Shown piece after piece: positions 36,149 to 44,649 of a DNA stretch of 64,000 nucleotides (within the stretch, counting starts at the first letter, position 1; every line of letters begins with the position of its first letter). A program made the translations under genes and the position numbers. Origin of the DNA: Tindallia magadiensis (GTDB lineage: Bacteria > Bacillota > Clostridia > Peptostreptococcales > Tindalliaceae); assembly GCF_900113635.1 (NCBI RefSeq), contig NZ_FOQA01000003.1, forward strand, positions 110,496-174,495. Direction: 5' to 3'. The notes under the pieces are model-generated. The model saw nothing but the letters and a program-made list of their open reading frames with translations, had not been told where the DNA came from and did no database searches.

Positions 36149-37954
36149 TTGGCAAAAAAGAAAGCAACACGTAATTCGAAGATAGATCAGGCACCAAAAA
36201 CACAACAACCAACTATATTCTCAACGATACCCATTTTCTTAGTAATGCTACTAGTACCCTTAGTGATGAGATTGAAAATAGTTGAGCTGGACCCTCAATC
36301 CGCCCAAATATGGATTGAGGGTTCCCATAATCTTGATTTTAATGCTTATTGGAAAATGATATTTTTGGTGGTACTAGCCGTTATCGCAGGCCTTATCATG
36401 GTGATGGAATGGTTTTTAACAAAAAAAACCTTTGTTTCACGAAGATGGTGGATGCCTGCGGCCGCATTTTCCGTGCTAACCCTCCTTTCAACCTTTTTTT
36501 CTTCAAATCCAACGGTAGCTCGGCGTGGAGTGATGGATCACTACGAAGGCATGTGGGCACTCTTAGCCTATATGCTTCTCTTTGTTACCACCCTCTATCT
36601 GGTACAAACCAGTCAGCAAAGACGTTTTGTTCTACACGGTCTTTTGTTTTCATCCATCATCATCGGAATAATCGGGACGCTTCAGTGGATTGGGTATGAC
36701 CCAATCATTGCTCCCTGGTTCCAGCGGATGATGTTACCTCCGGAGTTGCATCATGCCATTACGGATAGCGGCCATATGGGAGGCGGCCACAGTGTATACG
36801 CAACCTTGGGGAACTCCAACTATGTAGGGAGCTTTACAGCATTAACAATCCCTGTTCTGTTAGCGGCTGCTTACATCAACAAAAATCATCGGGTTCTAAA
36901 AATCCTTTATACCATGGCTTCTGTTGTAATGTTCATAACCCTTATGGGCTCACAATCAAGGGCAGGAATTGCTGCATTCTTGACAATGGTAATCGTAGCC
37001 ACTAGCTTTGTTCTTATAAAAGCCAGTGGAAAGACAAAAAAAATAGTATTGGCCGGAAGTGGTGGAACGCTAGCTGTTTTACTGATTATTGCACTGATTC
37101 ACCCGCCGATAGTCAATAGAACCATGGCGGAACTACAACATAAAGAAAACCCAGCAGGATTGACAGATCTTTGGATAGAAGAAAACCTCATTACCATGGA
37201 AACCACACAAGGGATCCTACACATTCAATACGAAAAAGATCAGAGGATTGTGTTAAAAGATGAGACTGGGAACCCAATCGAAAATATAGCAGAAAGCCCT
37301 TTTGCTGCCTACGAAATATCCCTAGATCACGCTTCGGAGCATCCGGTTCTTTTAGTAGACAATCAAAAAAAAGCAATAGAATTTCCGTATATTCATGATG
37401 AATTTCATATAACGGACTTAAAAGGAGAAATTAGACCTTATGAGCGAGTTGAAAAATGGGGATTTGAAGGAAGAGAAGATTTAGGAAGCCGGCGAGGATA
37501 TACCTGGTCAAGAACCCTGCCACTGTTGAAAGATCACCTGCTGATCGGAGCCGGTCCTGGGAACTTTATATTTGAATTTCCTCAGGATGATTTTTTGGGA
37601 CAACTTCAAGGATATAATCATCCCAATCGAATCGTCAGCAATCCACATAATCAGTACCTGCAGATAGCCATCTATACAGGCTTGCTTTCATTGTTGATGT
37701 TCATCGTACTGATTGGTCAATTCTTTTGGAGCTGGTGTAGAAACAACAAACAAAAGCTGGACCTAAGGGAAGAAAACCAACTGCTTCTTACGGCAATTAC
37801 CCTTGGCATTGTAGGATACCTGGTTGCCGCTGTGTTCAATGATAGCATCGTAGCGATCGCCCCTGTGTTTTGGATATTATTAGCCATGGGAATCCAATTA
37901 CAGTCAGAATGCAATCAAGAGGATGATGGGAAAAATGAAAAAACAGAAATCTAA
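36149..37954 (+). CDS. O-antigen-ligase-family membrane protein (Wzy/WaaL-like)
   Basis: A membrane protein of about 602 residues with ten or more helices. It has the large non-membrane loop (about residues 320-440) typical of glycan polymerases and ligases, and the RGYTWSRTLPLLKDHLLIG block before NPHNQYLQIAIYTG, the conserved region of the family. Such enzymes join or transfer lipid-linked glycans outside the membrane. The start is probably TTG 36149, with GGGTGA five bases upstream; GTG 36140 has no site. It is the intact paralogue of the frameshifted minus-strand gene at 24565-26396. The next ligase-like gene overlaps its end by 32 bases. Confidence 0.85.
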   Translation: MAKKKATRNSKIDQAPKTQQPTIFSTIPIFLVMLLVPLVMRLKIVELDPQSAQIWIEGSHNLDFNAYWKMIFLVVLAVIAGLIMVMEWFLTKKTFVSRRWWMPAAAFSVLTLLSTFFSSNPTVARRGVMDHYEGMWALLAYMLLFVTTLYLVQTSQQRRFVLHGLLFSSIIIGIIGTLQWIGYDPIIAPWFQRMMLPPELHHAITDSGHMGGGHSVYATLGNSNYVGSFTALTIPVLLAAAYINKNHRVLKILYTMASVVMFITLMGSQSRAGIAAFLTMVIVATSFVLIKASGKTKKIVLAGSGGTLAVLLIIALIHPPIVNRTMAELQHKENPAGLTDLWIEENLITMETTQGILHIQYEKDQRIVLKDETGNPIENIAESPFAAYEISLDHASEHPVLLVDNQKKAIEFPYIHDEFHITDLKGEIRPYERVEKWGFEGREDLGSRRGYTWSRTLPLLKDHLLIGAGPGNFIFEFPQDDFLGQLQGYNHPNRIVSNPHNQYLQIAIYTGLLSLLMFIVLIGQFFWSWCRNNKQKLDLREENQLLLTAITLGIVGYLVAAVFNDSIVAIAPVFWILLAMGIQLQSECNQEDDGKNEKTEI

Positions 37955-39956
37955 AAGAAAACCAAGCAGTACTCCATGGCTTAGACGGAGCCTTTGCCTC
38001 ATTATGATACTAGCGCCTTTATTTAGAGGCGCTTTTTTTGCTGATACCATTTTGTTATTACAAGTGAGTATTTTTTTGATCATGTTGTGCTGGGTAATTG
38101 TGAAGGTAGTGAAAAAAGAAACCCTGGAGGTAAGAGAACCATTCCACTGGGTTCTGTTGTTAATCATCTTAGCCTATTTAATACCGGTGATTACCGGTAA
38201 ATGGTTTTACTTGGAAGAAAGCATTGGAATGATCCTATGGTATCTATCCCTTGCCGGCATCTTTTTAATGACCCATGAAGTTGCGGAAACAGCCCCAAAT
38301 AGAGAAAAAATGACCCGGTGTATCATTGGTTTGGCCTTGTTGCTGTCAGTCATTGCCTGGTTCTCTCTGGCAGGATTCTTTTACTATACAGATGCTGTGT
38401 TAGCAGGTCGGCTAGCCTCTACCTTTCAATATCCAAATACCTTAGCCGCCTTAACCATAAGCGCCTATTTTCTTTCCTTAGGAGAATATCAAAAAACTGA
38501 AAATCCAAAAGAAAAGAAGATATTTATTGCCATAGCATGGACTTTTTTTATCACATTAATACTTACCTATTCACGAATAGGGTGGTTGCTCTTTCCTTTG
38601 TTAGCGTGTATTTACTGGTGCATGATTCCCAGAGAGAAAAAACCTTCCTTGGCAGGCGTCTATCTGATCCACTTTTGCGTTACCTTGATTTTCCTATCCT
38701 TCCACTATCAAGCATTGCCTGATCAGGGAAAGTCTTCTCTGGCGCTACTGGTAGGACTTTTGCTTGGTATGGGAGTAAACAGTGGGTTACAATACCTAAT
38801 GGACAAAGGAAAAATAAGTAAAGTGTTGCACCACCCTAAAAGAAAAGTAATAGGAATAGCATGCATCGCCTTTATAGGAGTGGCTACATATTTTTTGCTC
38901 CCGGAAACAATTACCGAAAGAATCAGTCATATCAACCTTGATCAACGAAGTGCATACGAACGCTTTGAATTTAGCAGAAATGCTTTTACAATCTTTTTGG
39001 ACCAACCACTAACAGGTTCTGGTGGAGGTGGGTGGGAAGCTCGCTATGAAGCATTTCAAACCCAGCCGTATACCAGTCGAACCACACACAGTTTTTTATT
39101 TCAAACCATGGTAGAAGCCGGAGTATTAGGCACTGTCGCTCTTTTCATTCTTGGGATAACCCTTTTATTTCGACTATTGGTGGCCTTTCGTGATAAAGAG
39201 GGCACTACCCTTTCCTTAGTGATGGCTATTCTATCATTACTGATTTATAGTATCTTGGATTTTCATCTGAACTTTTTTTCTGTAGCTATGATTTTGTGGA
39301 TAATGATTGCGCTTATTCCATGGCGGCCAGAACATAAAATGCCAGCCTTTTTCACAAGATCCTCAAGGGCGGCTATGTTACTGCTTATCCTGATACCAGC
39401 CTTCCTTTTGTCCGGGGTACGGTTACATGCATATCGTCACCACCAGCGAGGCATCGAGGCATTGAACCATCATCAAAACATAGAAAAAGCTCAGCACCAC
39501 CTTCAGAAATCGGTGACATACAATCCGTTTCATCCAATGTATCGTAGCCATAGGGCGGCTGTAGCACCTTCCGAAGAATCCATTGTGATGATTGAAAAAG
39601 GTCTTATCTATGCTCCAAACCACGAAAGATTGTCACAGCAGGCCATAAATCACTATCTTGCAACAGGCAACAAAGAAAAACTGGAAAAACATGTGGATCA
39701 GTACATAAACCATCGCCCGATAAAGCCACAGGCCTACACCTATGTAGCCAATGCATTAAACAATTTGGCAATGATCGAAAAGCAAGCAGGTAATGTGAAA
39801 GAAGCCAAGGAATTATACCAAAAAACCATAAAGCTGATGGACAGGTTTAATGAAAAAACCGTTTCACTCACGTTTACCATAGAGCCTGCAGAAGAGTTTA
39901 CAAGATCTATTCAACAGGCACAAAAAGAAAAAGAAGCTTTAAAAAGGCTCCCATAA
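37923..39956 (+). CDS. O-antigen-ligase-family membrane protein with TPR-like C-terminus
   Basis: A 677-residue protein with about 12 membrane helices. The ligase signature region includes RLASTFQYPNTLAALTISA, TYSRIGWLLFPLLACIYW and GSGGGGWEARYEAFQTQPY. After the last helix (about residue 490) comes a helical, tetratricopeptide-like domain of about 180 residues (ALNHHQNIEKAQHHLQKSV and NVKEAKELYQKTIKLM). This architecture is common in Firmicute Wzy-type proteins. It overlaps the previous gene by 32 bases (ATG 37923; ATG 37935 is possible), so the pair is probably co-translated. The two proteins are unlike each other in detail, so this is not a recent duplication. Confidence 0.85.
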   Translation: MMGKMKKQKSKRKPSSTPWLRRSLCLIMILAPLFRGAFFADTILLLQVSIFLIMLCWVIVKVVKKETLEVREPFHWVLLLIILAYLIPVITGKWFYLEESIGMILWYLSLAGIFLMTHEVAETAPNREKMTRCIIGLALLLSVIAWFSLAGFFYYTDAVLAGRLASTFQYPNTLAALTISAYFLSLGEYQKTENPKEKKIFIAIAWTFFITLILTYSRIGWLLFPLLACIYWCMIPREKKPSLAGVYLIHFCVTLIFLSFHYQALPDQGKSSLALLVGLLLGMGVNSGLQYLMDKGKISKVLHHPKRKVIGIACIAFIGVATYFLLPETITERISHINLDQRSAYERFEFSRNAFTIFLDQPLTGSGGGGWEARYEAFQTQPYTSRTTHSFLFQTMVEAGVLGTVALFILGITLLFRLLVAFRDKEGTTLSLVMAILSLLIYSILDFHLNFFSVAMILWIMIALIPWRPEHKMPAFFTRSSRAAMLLLILIPAFLLSGVRLHAYRHHQRGIEALNHHQNIEKAQHHLQKSVTYNPFHPMYRSHRAAVAPSEESIVMIEKGLIYAPNHERLSQQAINHYLATGNKEKLEKHVDQYINHRPIKPQAYTYVANALNNLAMIEKQAGNVKEAKELYQKTIKLMDRFNEKTVSLTFTIEPAEEFTRSIQQAQKEKEALKRLP

Positions 39957-39975
39957 ACAAAATTTTTCGCTATGC

Positions 39976-40014
39976 CACCTCCCTTTTTGCTATTTATATA
40001 GTAGAAGGGAGGTG
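39976..40014 (+). promoter_or_regulatory. Hairpin that sequesters the Shine-Dalgarno sequence of the DUF1659 gene
   Basis: CACCTCCCTT (39976-39985) is a perfect complement of AAGGGAGGTG (40005-40014), which is the ribosome binding site of ATG 40021. The loop is 19 bases and A/T-rich. When folded, the site is fully masked. Both arms can be transcribed only if transcription begins upstream of 39976, for example from the preceding gene. Confidence 0.6.
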
Positions 40015-40020
40015 ACTTAT

Positions 40021-40242
40021 ATGCCGGTAGAAATTGCTAACCAAAGCTCCAGACTGCGTCTTCGATTCATCAATGATATCGTAGACGGACGGGAACAACT
40101 AATGTCCAGAACCTATAGCGGAATCAAAACCGAAGCCGAAGACAGCCAAGTATTGAACGCCGCACAAATTCTCAGCGGACTGCAGACAAAGCCCGTCAAA
40201 ACCATTATTCGCACGGAAGAAAAAGAACTGATCGAAGGCTAG
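40021..40242 (+). CDS. DUF1659 small protein
   Basis: A 73-residue protein matching DUF1659: a short beta-rich sequence with SSRLRLRFINDIVDGREQL, then RTYSGIKTEAEDSQVLNAAQ. The function of the family is unknown. It is typically found with DUF2922 and YvrJ, as here. ATG 40021 is chosen because AGGGAGGTGA lies directly upstream; the GTG at 40012 is inside that site. The site is masked by a 10-bp hairpin. Confidence 0.85.
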   Translation: MPVEIANQSSRLRLRFINDIVDGREQLMSRTYSGIKTEAEDSQVLNAAQILSGLQTKPVKTIIRTEEKELIEG

Positions 40243-40285
40243 TAAGATCTAGTCTAAAAATCCATTAACAGAAAGGAGGGAACCC

Positions 40286-40507
40286 ATGAATCAGCGACTA
40301 GAACTAAACTTTGTTAAAACCGACGGCGCAAATGCCAGAATTTCCCTGCCAAACCCAGACACATCCTTGGAAGCAGAAGCCGTTCAAACCGCCATGGAAT
40401 CCATGATCGCTACGGATGTATTTGCTCCCGGTGGTGTCGCTTTGGCCGCCGCTCAGAGTGCCCGTATTGTTACTACGGAAATCACCGAGCTAGATTTTGA
40501 AGCCTAA
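40286..40507 (+). CDS. DUF2922 small protein
   Basis: A 73-residue protein matching DUF2922: NQRLELNFVKTDGANARISL, then VQTAMESMIATDVFAPGG. The function is unknown. AAAGGAGGG precedes the ATG. It lies 43 bases after DUF1659 and 15 before YvrJ, forming one operon. Confidence 0.88.
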   Translation: MNQRLELNFVKTDGANARISLPNPDTSLEAEAVQTAMESMIATDVFAPGGVALAAAQSARIVTTEITELDFEA

Positions 40508-40522
40508 CCTAGGAGGTGAAGG

Positions 40523-40675
40523 ATGCAGGAACTGCTAACCCCCATTGCCAACCTGGGCTTTCCCATCGTCCTCTCTATCTACCTGTTGGTTCGATTAGAA
40601 AGCCGTATGGAAAGCCTGACCATTAGCTTACAGGAGTTGGCCCAATCCATTAATCAGATGGAAAAAAATCATTAA
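40523..40675 (+). CDS. YvrJ-family small membrane protein
   Basis: A 50-residue protein with one N-terminal membrane helix (LLTPIANLGFPIVLSIYLLV) and an amphipathic helical tail, matching the YvrJ family. The family is sometimes compared with holins, but no function is proven. AGGAGGTGAA is a very strong ribosome binding site. In Bacillus subtilis yvrJ sits in the sigO region; a sigma-70-family gene also lies nearby here, at 41533. Confidence 0.88.
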   Translation: MQELLTPIANLGFPIVLSIYLLVRLESRMESLTISLQELAQSINQMEKNH

Positions 40676-40690
40676 GAGTAAAAAACTAGT

Positions 40691-40736
40691 AAAAGCCAGG
40701 GAAACGGTTGTCAACAACCATCCCCGGCTTTTTTTT
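40691..40736. terminator. Terminator between YvrJ and the convergent ComK-like gene
   Basis: AAAAGCCAGGGA pairs with TCCCCGGCTTTT (one mismatch) around an 18-base loop containing a GGTTG/CAACC mini-stem, followed by a T run. The stop codon of the minus-strand gene abuts it, so it can serve both directions. Confidence 0.85.
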
Positions 40737-41256
40737 ACCCTCTCCCCCAAAAATATTCCCTCATCAGCACTGCTCCCAACTGAGCCTGCATCATCCGCTG
40801 CCTCACCGTTCTCCCCTTATTCAGACAAGGGAACTCCCGACCACTTTTCAAAACAATCCGTCCCCGGTTTTGAACCCCTTCCACCCGATGCCAGTTCACA
40901 TAACCAATCATCGAATCCCCCTGAATCCGACGACTTCTCGTCTTAAAAGGCACCAGCATCATCTCCTTCCCCAAAGGAATCGGTACCCGATAAGTCACCT
41001 GTAATTGCTGGCTCAAATAACGCTGAGCCATTTTTATATTATAAAAACACCCTTCCATCAGACAAGCCACAAATCGATCCGTACGAATCGCATATTCTCG
41101 TTCCTCGTCCTCCCGACAAAGCACCTTCATCCCTTCACCATAACCCGCTAACTGAACCGGGTAAAAACCTTCTACCTCCAAAGGTCGTTCCCTTACCATC
41201 TCCAATGCCGACGCTATCTCTTTTTCCACCTTCTTCTCTCGATTTCTAATGGCCAT
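40735..41256 (-). CDS. ComK-like (competence transcription factor-type) protein
   Basis: A 173-residue basic protein. Its middle resembles the ComK family in layout: a short repeat-like segment, PLGKEMMLVPFKTRSRR (compare the FLFPT region of ComK), then a Trp-containing strand IGYVNWHRVEGVQ. An element about a residue's sequence range, LKSGREFPC, and a C-terminal helix follow. In Bacillus, ComK activates DNA-uptake genes; clostridial relatives have not been tested to my knowledge. A strong ribosome binding site (GGAAGGAG) precedes ATG 41256. The gene converges on the YvrJ operon. I am moderately sure of the family and not of the function. Confidence 0.5.
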   Translation of the reverse strand: MAIRNREKKVEKEIASALEMVRERPLEVEGFYPVQLAGYGEGMKVLCREDEEREYAIRTDRFVACLMEGCFYNIKMAQRYLSQQLQVTYRVPIPLGKEMMLVPFKTRSRRIQGDSMIGYVNWHRVEGVQNRGRIVLKSGREFPCLNKGRTVRQRMMQAQLGAVLMREYFWGRG

Positions 41257-41532
41257 ATACCGTCTCCTTCCTTAGGACTTCACTCAGTGGCTACCCTTAT
41301 CATACGAAAACCCATAGGGGAAGTCAATGAAAAATCGAAAATATGTTCGGTTAACAAGCCGGATCCCTTGCCAAAAGCCAGCATTCACCAGAGAGAAAAG
41401 CCTCCTTTTCTTCTCAAAAGAGAAAATTCATCGCTGAATCATGCCCTTTCCCTTTTTGAATCCCATCCCCTTTTCTTCTAAGATAAAGCTAACCGGTAAT
41501 CCAAAGAGGATGCATCCTCCAAGAGAGGAATT

Positions 41533-42153
41533 ATGAAAAAAACAGCTCAGGAAATTCAAATCTTAGCCCTAAAGATTCAACAGGGCGAAGAAAGCCCAGA
41601 AGAAACCAAGTACAACATTGAAATGCTGATCCATCACTTAAAGCCACTTATATTAGCTTTGCATCGAAAACATGAAACGGTTTTCGACAGTTCAGAAGAT
41701 GCACTTCAGGAAGGAGCCCTGATCCTTCTGGAATGCCTAAAAAAATACGATCCCACCCAAAGGGTTCCTTTTATCGCCTATGCCCAGCAACAATTACGTT
41801 ATCACTTTTATAACGGCTACCGGGTGAAACGTCCCCTGCTAACCTTAGACGCTCCGGTAACTCAATTGCTGGAAGACATCAGCGAAACCAAAGCCAGCCA
41901 ATTAGCCGATACCTCTGAAACCGCTGAGGAAGGCCTGCTTCGGGAAGAGCAGCGAAAGGCCCTGTCCAACAGCATGCATGGTCTGAACCACAAAGAGATC
42001 AACCTAATCTATCAACACTATATCCGTCAGTTATCGCTAAAAGAAGTGGCTGCCGATCTAAACCTTCACCCGGTTACCCTTAGCCGGCAAAAAGCAGCCC
42101 TGCTGGAAAAACTCAGAAAAAAAGTGGAAAGGAGAATAACCAATGTCAAATAG
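41533..42153 (+). CDS. Sigma-70-family RNA polymerase sigma factor
   Basis: A 206-residue protein. Region 2 includes DSSEDALQEGALILLECLKKYDP and VPFIAYAQQQLRYHF. Region 4 (about residues 145-200) has a helix-turn-helix: LSLKEVAADLNLHPVTLSRQ. It lacks regions 1 and 3, like small alternative factors of the SigO/SigI or phage kind. Target promoters cannot be told. GAGAGGA precedes the ATG. Its stop overlaps the start of the M15 peptidase gene by 11 bases, so the two are coupled. Confidence 0.85.
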   Translation: MKKTAQEIQILALKIQQGEESPEETKYNIEMLIHHLKPLILALHRKHETVFDSSEDALQEGALILLECLKKYDPTQRVPFIAYAQQQLRYHFYNGYRVKRPLLTLDAPVTQLLEDISETKASQLADTSETAEEGLLREEQRKALSNSMHGLNHKEINLIYQHYIRQLSLKEVAADLNLHPVTLSRQKAALLEKLRKKVERRITNVK

Positions 42154-42511
42154 AGTAAACCGCATTCCAGTATCCAAAAACTTCCATCTCCACGAATTTC
42201 AATGCAAAGATGGCAGCCATCAAGTGCGGCTACATCCAGACCTGCTTACCAAACTTCAACAACTGAGGGATCGAATCAACCGTCCGATCATCATCACCAG
42301 CGGCTACCGGAATCCGGAGCATAACCGTCGGGTAGGTGGTACCCCTAACAGCCAACACCTGTTGGGAACGGCTGCCGATATCCGTATTAACGGCATGACC
42401 CCTATTCAGCTCCAATCCCACGCCGAAGCCATCGGCTTCACTGGTATCGGCCTTTACGAAAGTTTTCTCCATGTAGACATCCGGCCCCATCCTGCTCGTT
42501 GGAGAGGGTAA
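42143..42511 (+). CDS. Peptidase M15A-type (D-Ala-D-Ala carboxypeptidase-like) protein
   Basis: A 122-residue single-domain zinc peptidase of the Peptidase_M15_3 group, which cleaves peptidoglycan peptides. Zinc ligands are visible in NSQHLLGTAADIR (His and Asp) and FLHVDIRPHPARW (final His). IIITSGYRNPEHNRRVGG is the usual preceding motif. No signal peptide is seen, so export may need a holin-like helper such as the YvrJ protein, or the gene may be phage-derived. It is translationally coupled to the sigma-factor gene. Confidence 0.88.
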   Translation: MSNRVNRIPVSKNFHLHEFQCKDGSHQVRLHPDLLTKLQQLRDRINRPIIITSGYRNPEHNRRVGGTPNSQHLLGTAADIRINGMTPIQLQSHAEAIGFTGIGLYESFLHVDIRPHPARWRG

Positions 42512-42584
42512 CGCACCAGCTTTTAAGCACCCCTTCACATCCAACTAAAAATCCTTGACAACAGGAAGGAATAAATGATACGAT

Positions 42585-42618
42585 AAGCCTGCGTTCACAC
42601 ACTGAACGCAGGCTTTTT
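42585..42618 (+). terminator. Rho-independent terminator after the M15 gene
   Basis: A 13-bp perfect stem (42585-42597 with 42603-42615), a 5-base loop and a T run. A promoter-like TTGACA (42555-42560) with TACGAT (42579-42584) runs into the hairpin. Confidence 0.85.
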
Positions 42619-42746
42619 ACCATTATAAATGAAAAGAGGTAGCCATGGACATCGAAAAGTCCCTACCCATTATCTAAAAAACGGCATCAAAAGAGTTGTT
42701 CTGTGAATTTTGAAAGGTTTTAATGTTTTTTTCGTGGTTAATTATC

Positions 42747-42790
42747 TTTAGACCTTAATCTTTAGACCTAGACCTAGACCTGTGACCTGT
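42747..42790. repeat. Word-like repeats (AGACCT/TTTAGACCTTAA)
   Basis: AGACCT is repeated four times within 42747-42790, ending in GTGACCTGT. The same words occur at 15630-15660. The 307-base gap 42512-42818 holds only this, the terminator at 42585, and A/T-rich sequence. Confidence 0.7.
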
Positions 42791-42818
42791 AAACTTGTAG
42801 AAAGTGAGAAAAAGTTCA

Positions 42819-43379
42819 ATGAATCAGAACAAAGATAGTATCATTCAAAAACTCCAAACCTTCTTTCAGCAACAGGACGAAATAACTAGCCTCTACCTGT
42901 TTGGCTCCTAGGCAAAAAAATCAAAAAATCAGCCAGGAGATATCGATGTGGCTATCTTACTGTCAGAACAATCTATGAAAATCCCCAGTACTCCCCTTAA
43001 TCAGTGGATGCATTACCGGGAAAAACTACAACAACAGTTTCCACAACAAACAATAGACCTGACCATCTTAAATACAGCAAACCCCATCCTCAAACAACAA
43101 ATATTCTATTACGGTTATCAAGTCGGCCTCAGAAACAAAGAAGAATACCTTCAATTCAGAATGAAAACCTACCAACAACAATTCGATATGATCCACATAC
43201 AAGAAAAAATCATTTCAAAAGAAGAAAGAGAAAAACTGATTAAAATTATAGGATTCCGAAATATTATCGCCCACCAATATGCAGAAATAAGCATAGAAGT
43301 ACTTTATCGTATCTTGGTAAAAGACATTGATGACCTCAAGCCAATTGCCAACCGCCTCACCACCTATGCGGGAGTGTAA
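42819..43379 (+). pseudogene. Degenerate MNT nucleotidyltransferase / HEPN toxin-antitoxin remnant
   Basis: Read from ATG 42819, the frame encodes an MNT-type nucleotidyltransferase with one TAG stop at 42909-42911. The stop lies inside the catalytic motif: LYLFGS, stop, then AKKSKNQPGDIDVAILL. The expected motif is GSxxxGxxxxxSDIDL. After the MNT domain (to about residue 120) the frame runs into the last third of a HEPN domain: IGFRNIIAHQYAEIS carries the RNxxAH toxin motif. The start of HEPN is missing. In intact systems MNT (antitoxin) and HEPN (RNase toxin) are separate genes, so this is probably a deletion fusion plus a nonsense change. An internal GTG at 42948 gives a 143-residue open frame. 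Confidence 0.7.
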
Positions 43380-43382
43380 TGT

Positions 43383-43424
43383 AATCTTTGCCTTCGTGCC
43401 CCTTCGTGTGCTTTGTGGTTAACA
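43383..43424. repeat. Word-like repeats (CCTTCGTG and CTTTGTGG types)
   Basis: TTTGCCTTCGTGCCCCTTCG, then TGTGCTTTGTGGTTAA. In reverse complement these are the CACAAAG and CACGAAGG words seen at 15671-15707. They lie between two decaying genes. Confidence 0.6.
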
Positions 43425-43459
43425 GGTTAAGGTGGCAGGCTAAACAAGGGAGTGATCTT

Positions 43460-44512
43460 GTGAAAAAGAAAAATGATATTGCTATTCGTTCGAGCGCAGC
43501 AGAATACCTGACATATATTGCAGCAACAGGTGATGATTCTCAAAGCTTTGAGATGAGATACGAAGACGAGAACATTTGACTTACACAAAAGATGTTGGCT
43601 TCTTTATACGATGTTGAAATTCCAACAATAAATGAGCATATCAAAAAAATATTTTCTGATCACGAGCTTCAAGAGGAGGCAACTATTAGGAAATTCCGAA
43701 TAGTTCAAACTGAAGGTTCACGTAAAGTAAACAGAGAAGTCAAGCATTATAATTTACAAGTCATTATTGCAGTTGGATTTAAAGTAAATAACGAACGTGC
43801 TGTACAATTTCGCAAGTGGGCAAATCAAATCGTAAAGGATTTTACGATTAAAGGGTTTGCGATGGATGATGAACGTTTAAAAAGCGGAGGAACCATTTTA
43901 ACGAAGCAGTACTTTGAAGAACAGCTACAACGCATTCGTGAAATCCGATTGAGCAAAAGAAAATTCTATCAAAAAATTACTGATATATATGCCACGGCCA
44001 TTGATTATGATGTGAATGCAAAAGCCACAAGGCGGTTTTTCTCAACGGTGCAAAATAAACTACATTGGGCCATTCATGGACATACCGCCGCAGAAATCAT
44101 CTATAATCGTGCAGATGCAGAAAAGAAACATATGGGCTTGACGAATTGGAAAGATGCACCGAATGGAAAAATACAGAAGTTTGATGTATCTGTTGCAAAG
44201 AATTATTTGAGTGAATCAGAAATGGCACAACTACAGAGACTAGTTTCTGCCTATCTAGATATTGCAGAGGATATGGCGCTTAGGCATATTCCGATGACCA
44301 TGAGTGATTGGGAAACAAGACTTAACCGTTTTATAGAAGCCACTGATCGTGACGTTTTACAGGATGCAGGAAAGGTTACCGCAGAAATTGCTAAAGCCCA
44401 TGCAGAGAGTGAGTTTGAGAAGTATCGAATTGTTCAGGATCGATTGTTCAAAAGCGATTTTGACAAACTGCTAGAAAGTGATGAAGACGGGGAATGGGAA
44501 ACGATGGTTTGA
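43460..44512 (+). pseudogene. RhuM-family protein gene interrupted by a TGA stop
   Basis: The frame starts at GTG 43460, with GGGAGTGAT just upstream, and matches RhuM-family proteins. It begins KKKNDIAIRSSAAEYLTYIA and reaches YEDENI, where TGA (43577-43579) stands in place of the usual Trp of ENIWLTQKM. Reading continues in the same frame: LTQKMLASLYDVEIPTINEH and a further 300 residues to 44512, with the RhuM core (EVKHYNLQVIIAVGFKVNNE). The full length would be about 350 residues. ATG 43592 could start a shortened protein. RhuM proteins are linked to mobile islands and virulence; the biochemical role is unknown. Confidence 0.8.
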
Positions 44513-44533
44513 CTATTGTTAAAAGCGGTTTTT

Positions 44534-44589
44534 CTTTCCACTTTCCACTTTCCGCCTTAATATGTTCCCTTCGTGCCCTTCGCCGTTAC
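44534..44589. repeat. Word-like repeats (CCACTTT and CCCTTCG types)
   Basis: CCACTTTCCACTTTCCGCC and then CCCTTCGTGCCCTTCG. These are neighbours of the repeats at 43383 and flank the RhuM-family remnant. Confidence 0.55.
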
Positions 44590-44649
44590 TTGCTTTTAAT
44601 CTTTTATTCTTTTGAACTTGTTGTTTAAAAAATCAGGAGGTTTGCCACC

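Noticed and set aside
41287-41481. 64-codon plus-strand frame between the ComK-like gene and the sigma factor
   Set aside because: GTG start without a ribosome binding site, and a low-complexity sequence with no family match. The 276-base gap holds nothing else that I recognise.
43577-43579. Selenocysteine or programmed read-through at the TGA in the RhuM-family gene
   Set aside because: The family has Trp here (TGG to TGA is one base), no obvious hairpin follows at once, and a TAG stop breaks the neighbouring gene.
42819-44589. Insertion sequence or prophage end
   Set aside because: No transposase or integrase frame and no terminal inverted repeats were seen around the two decaying genes.
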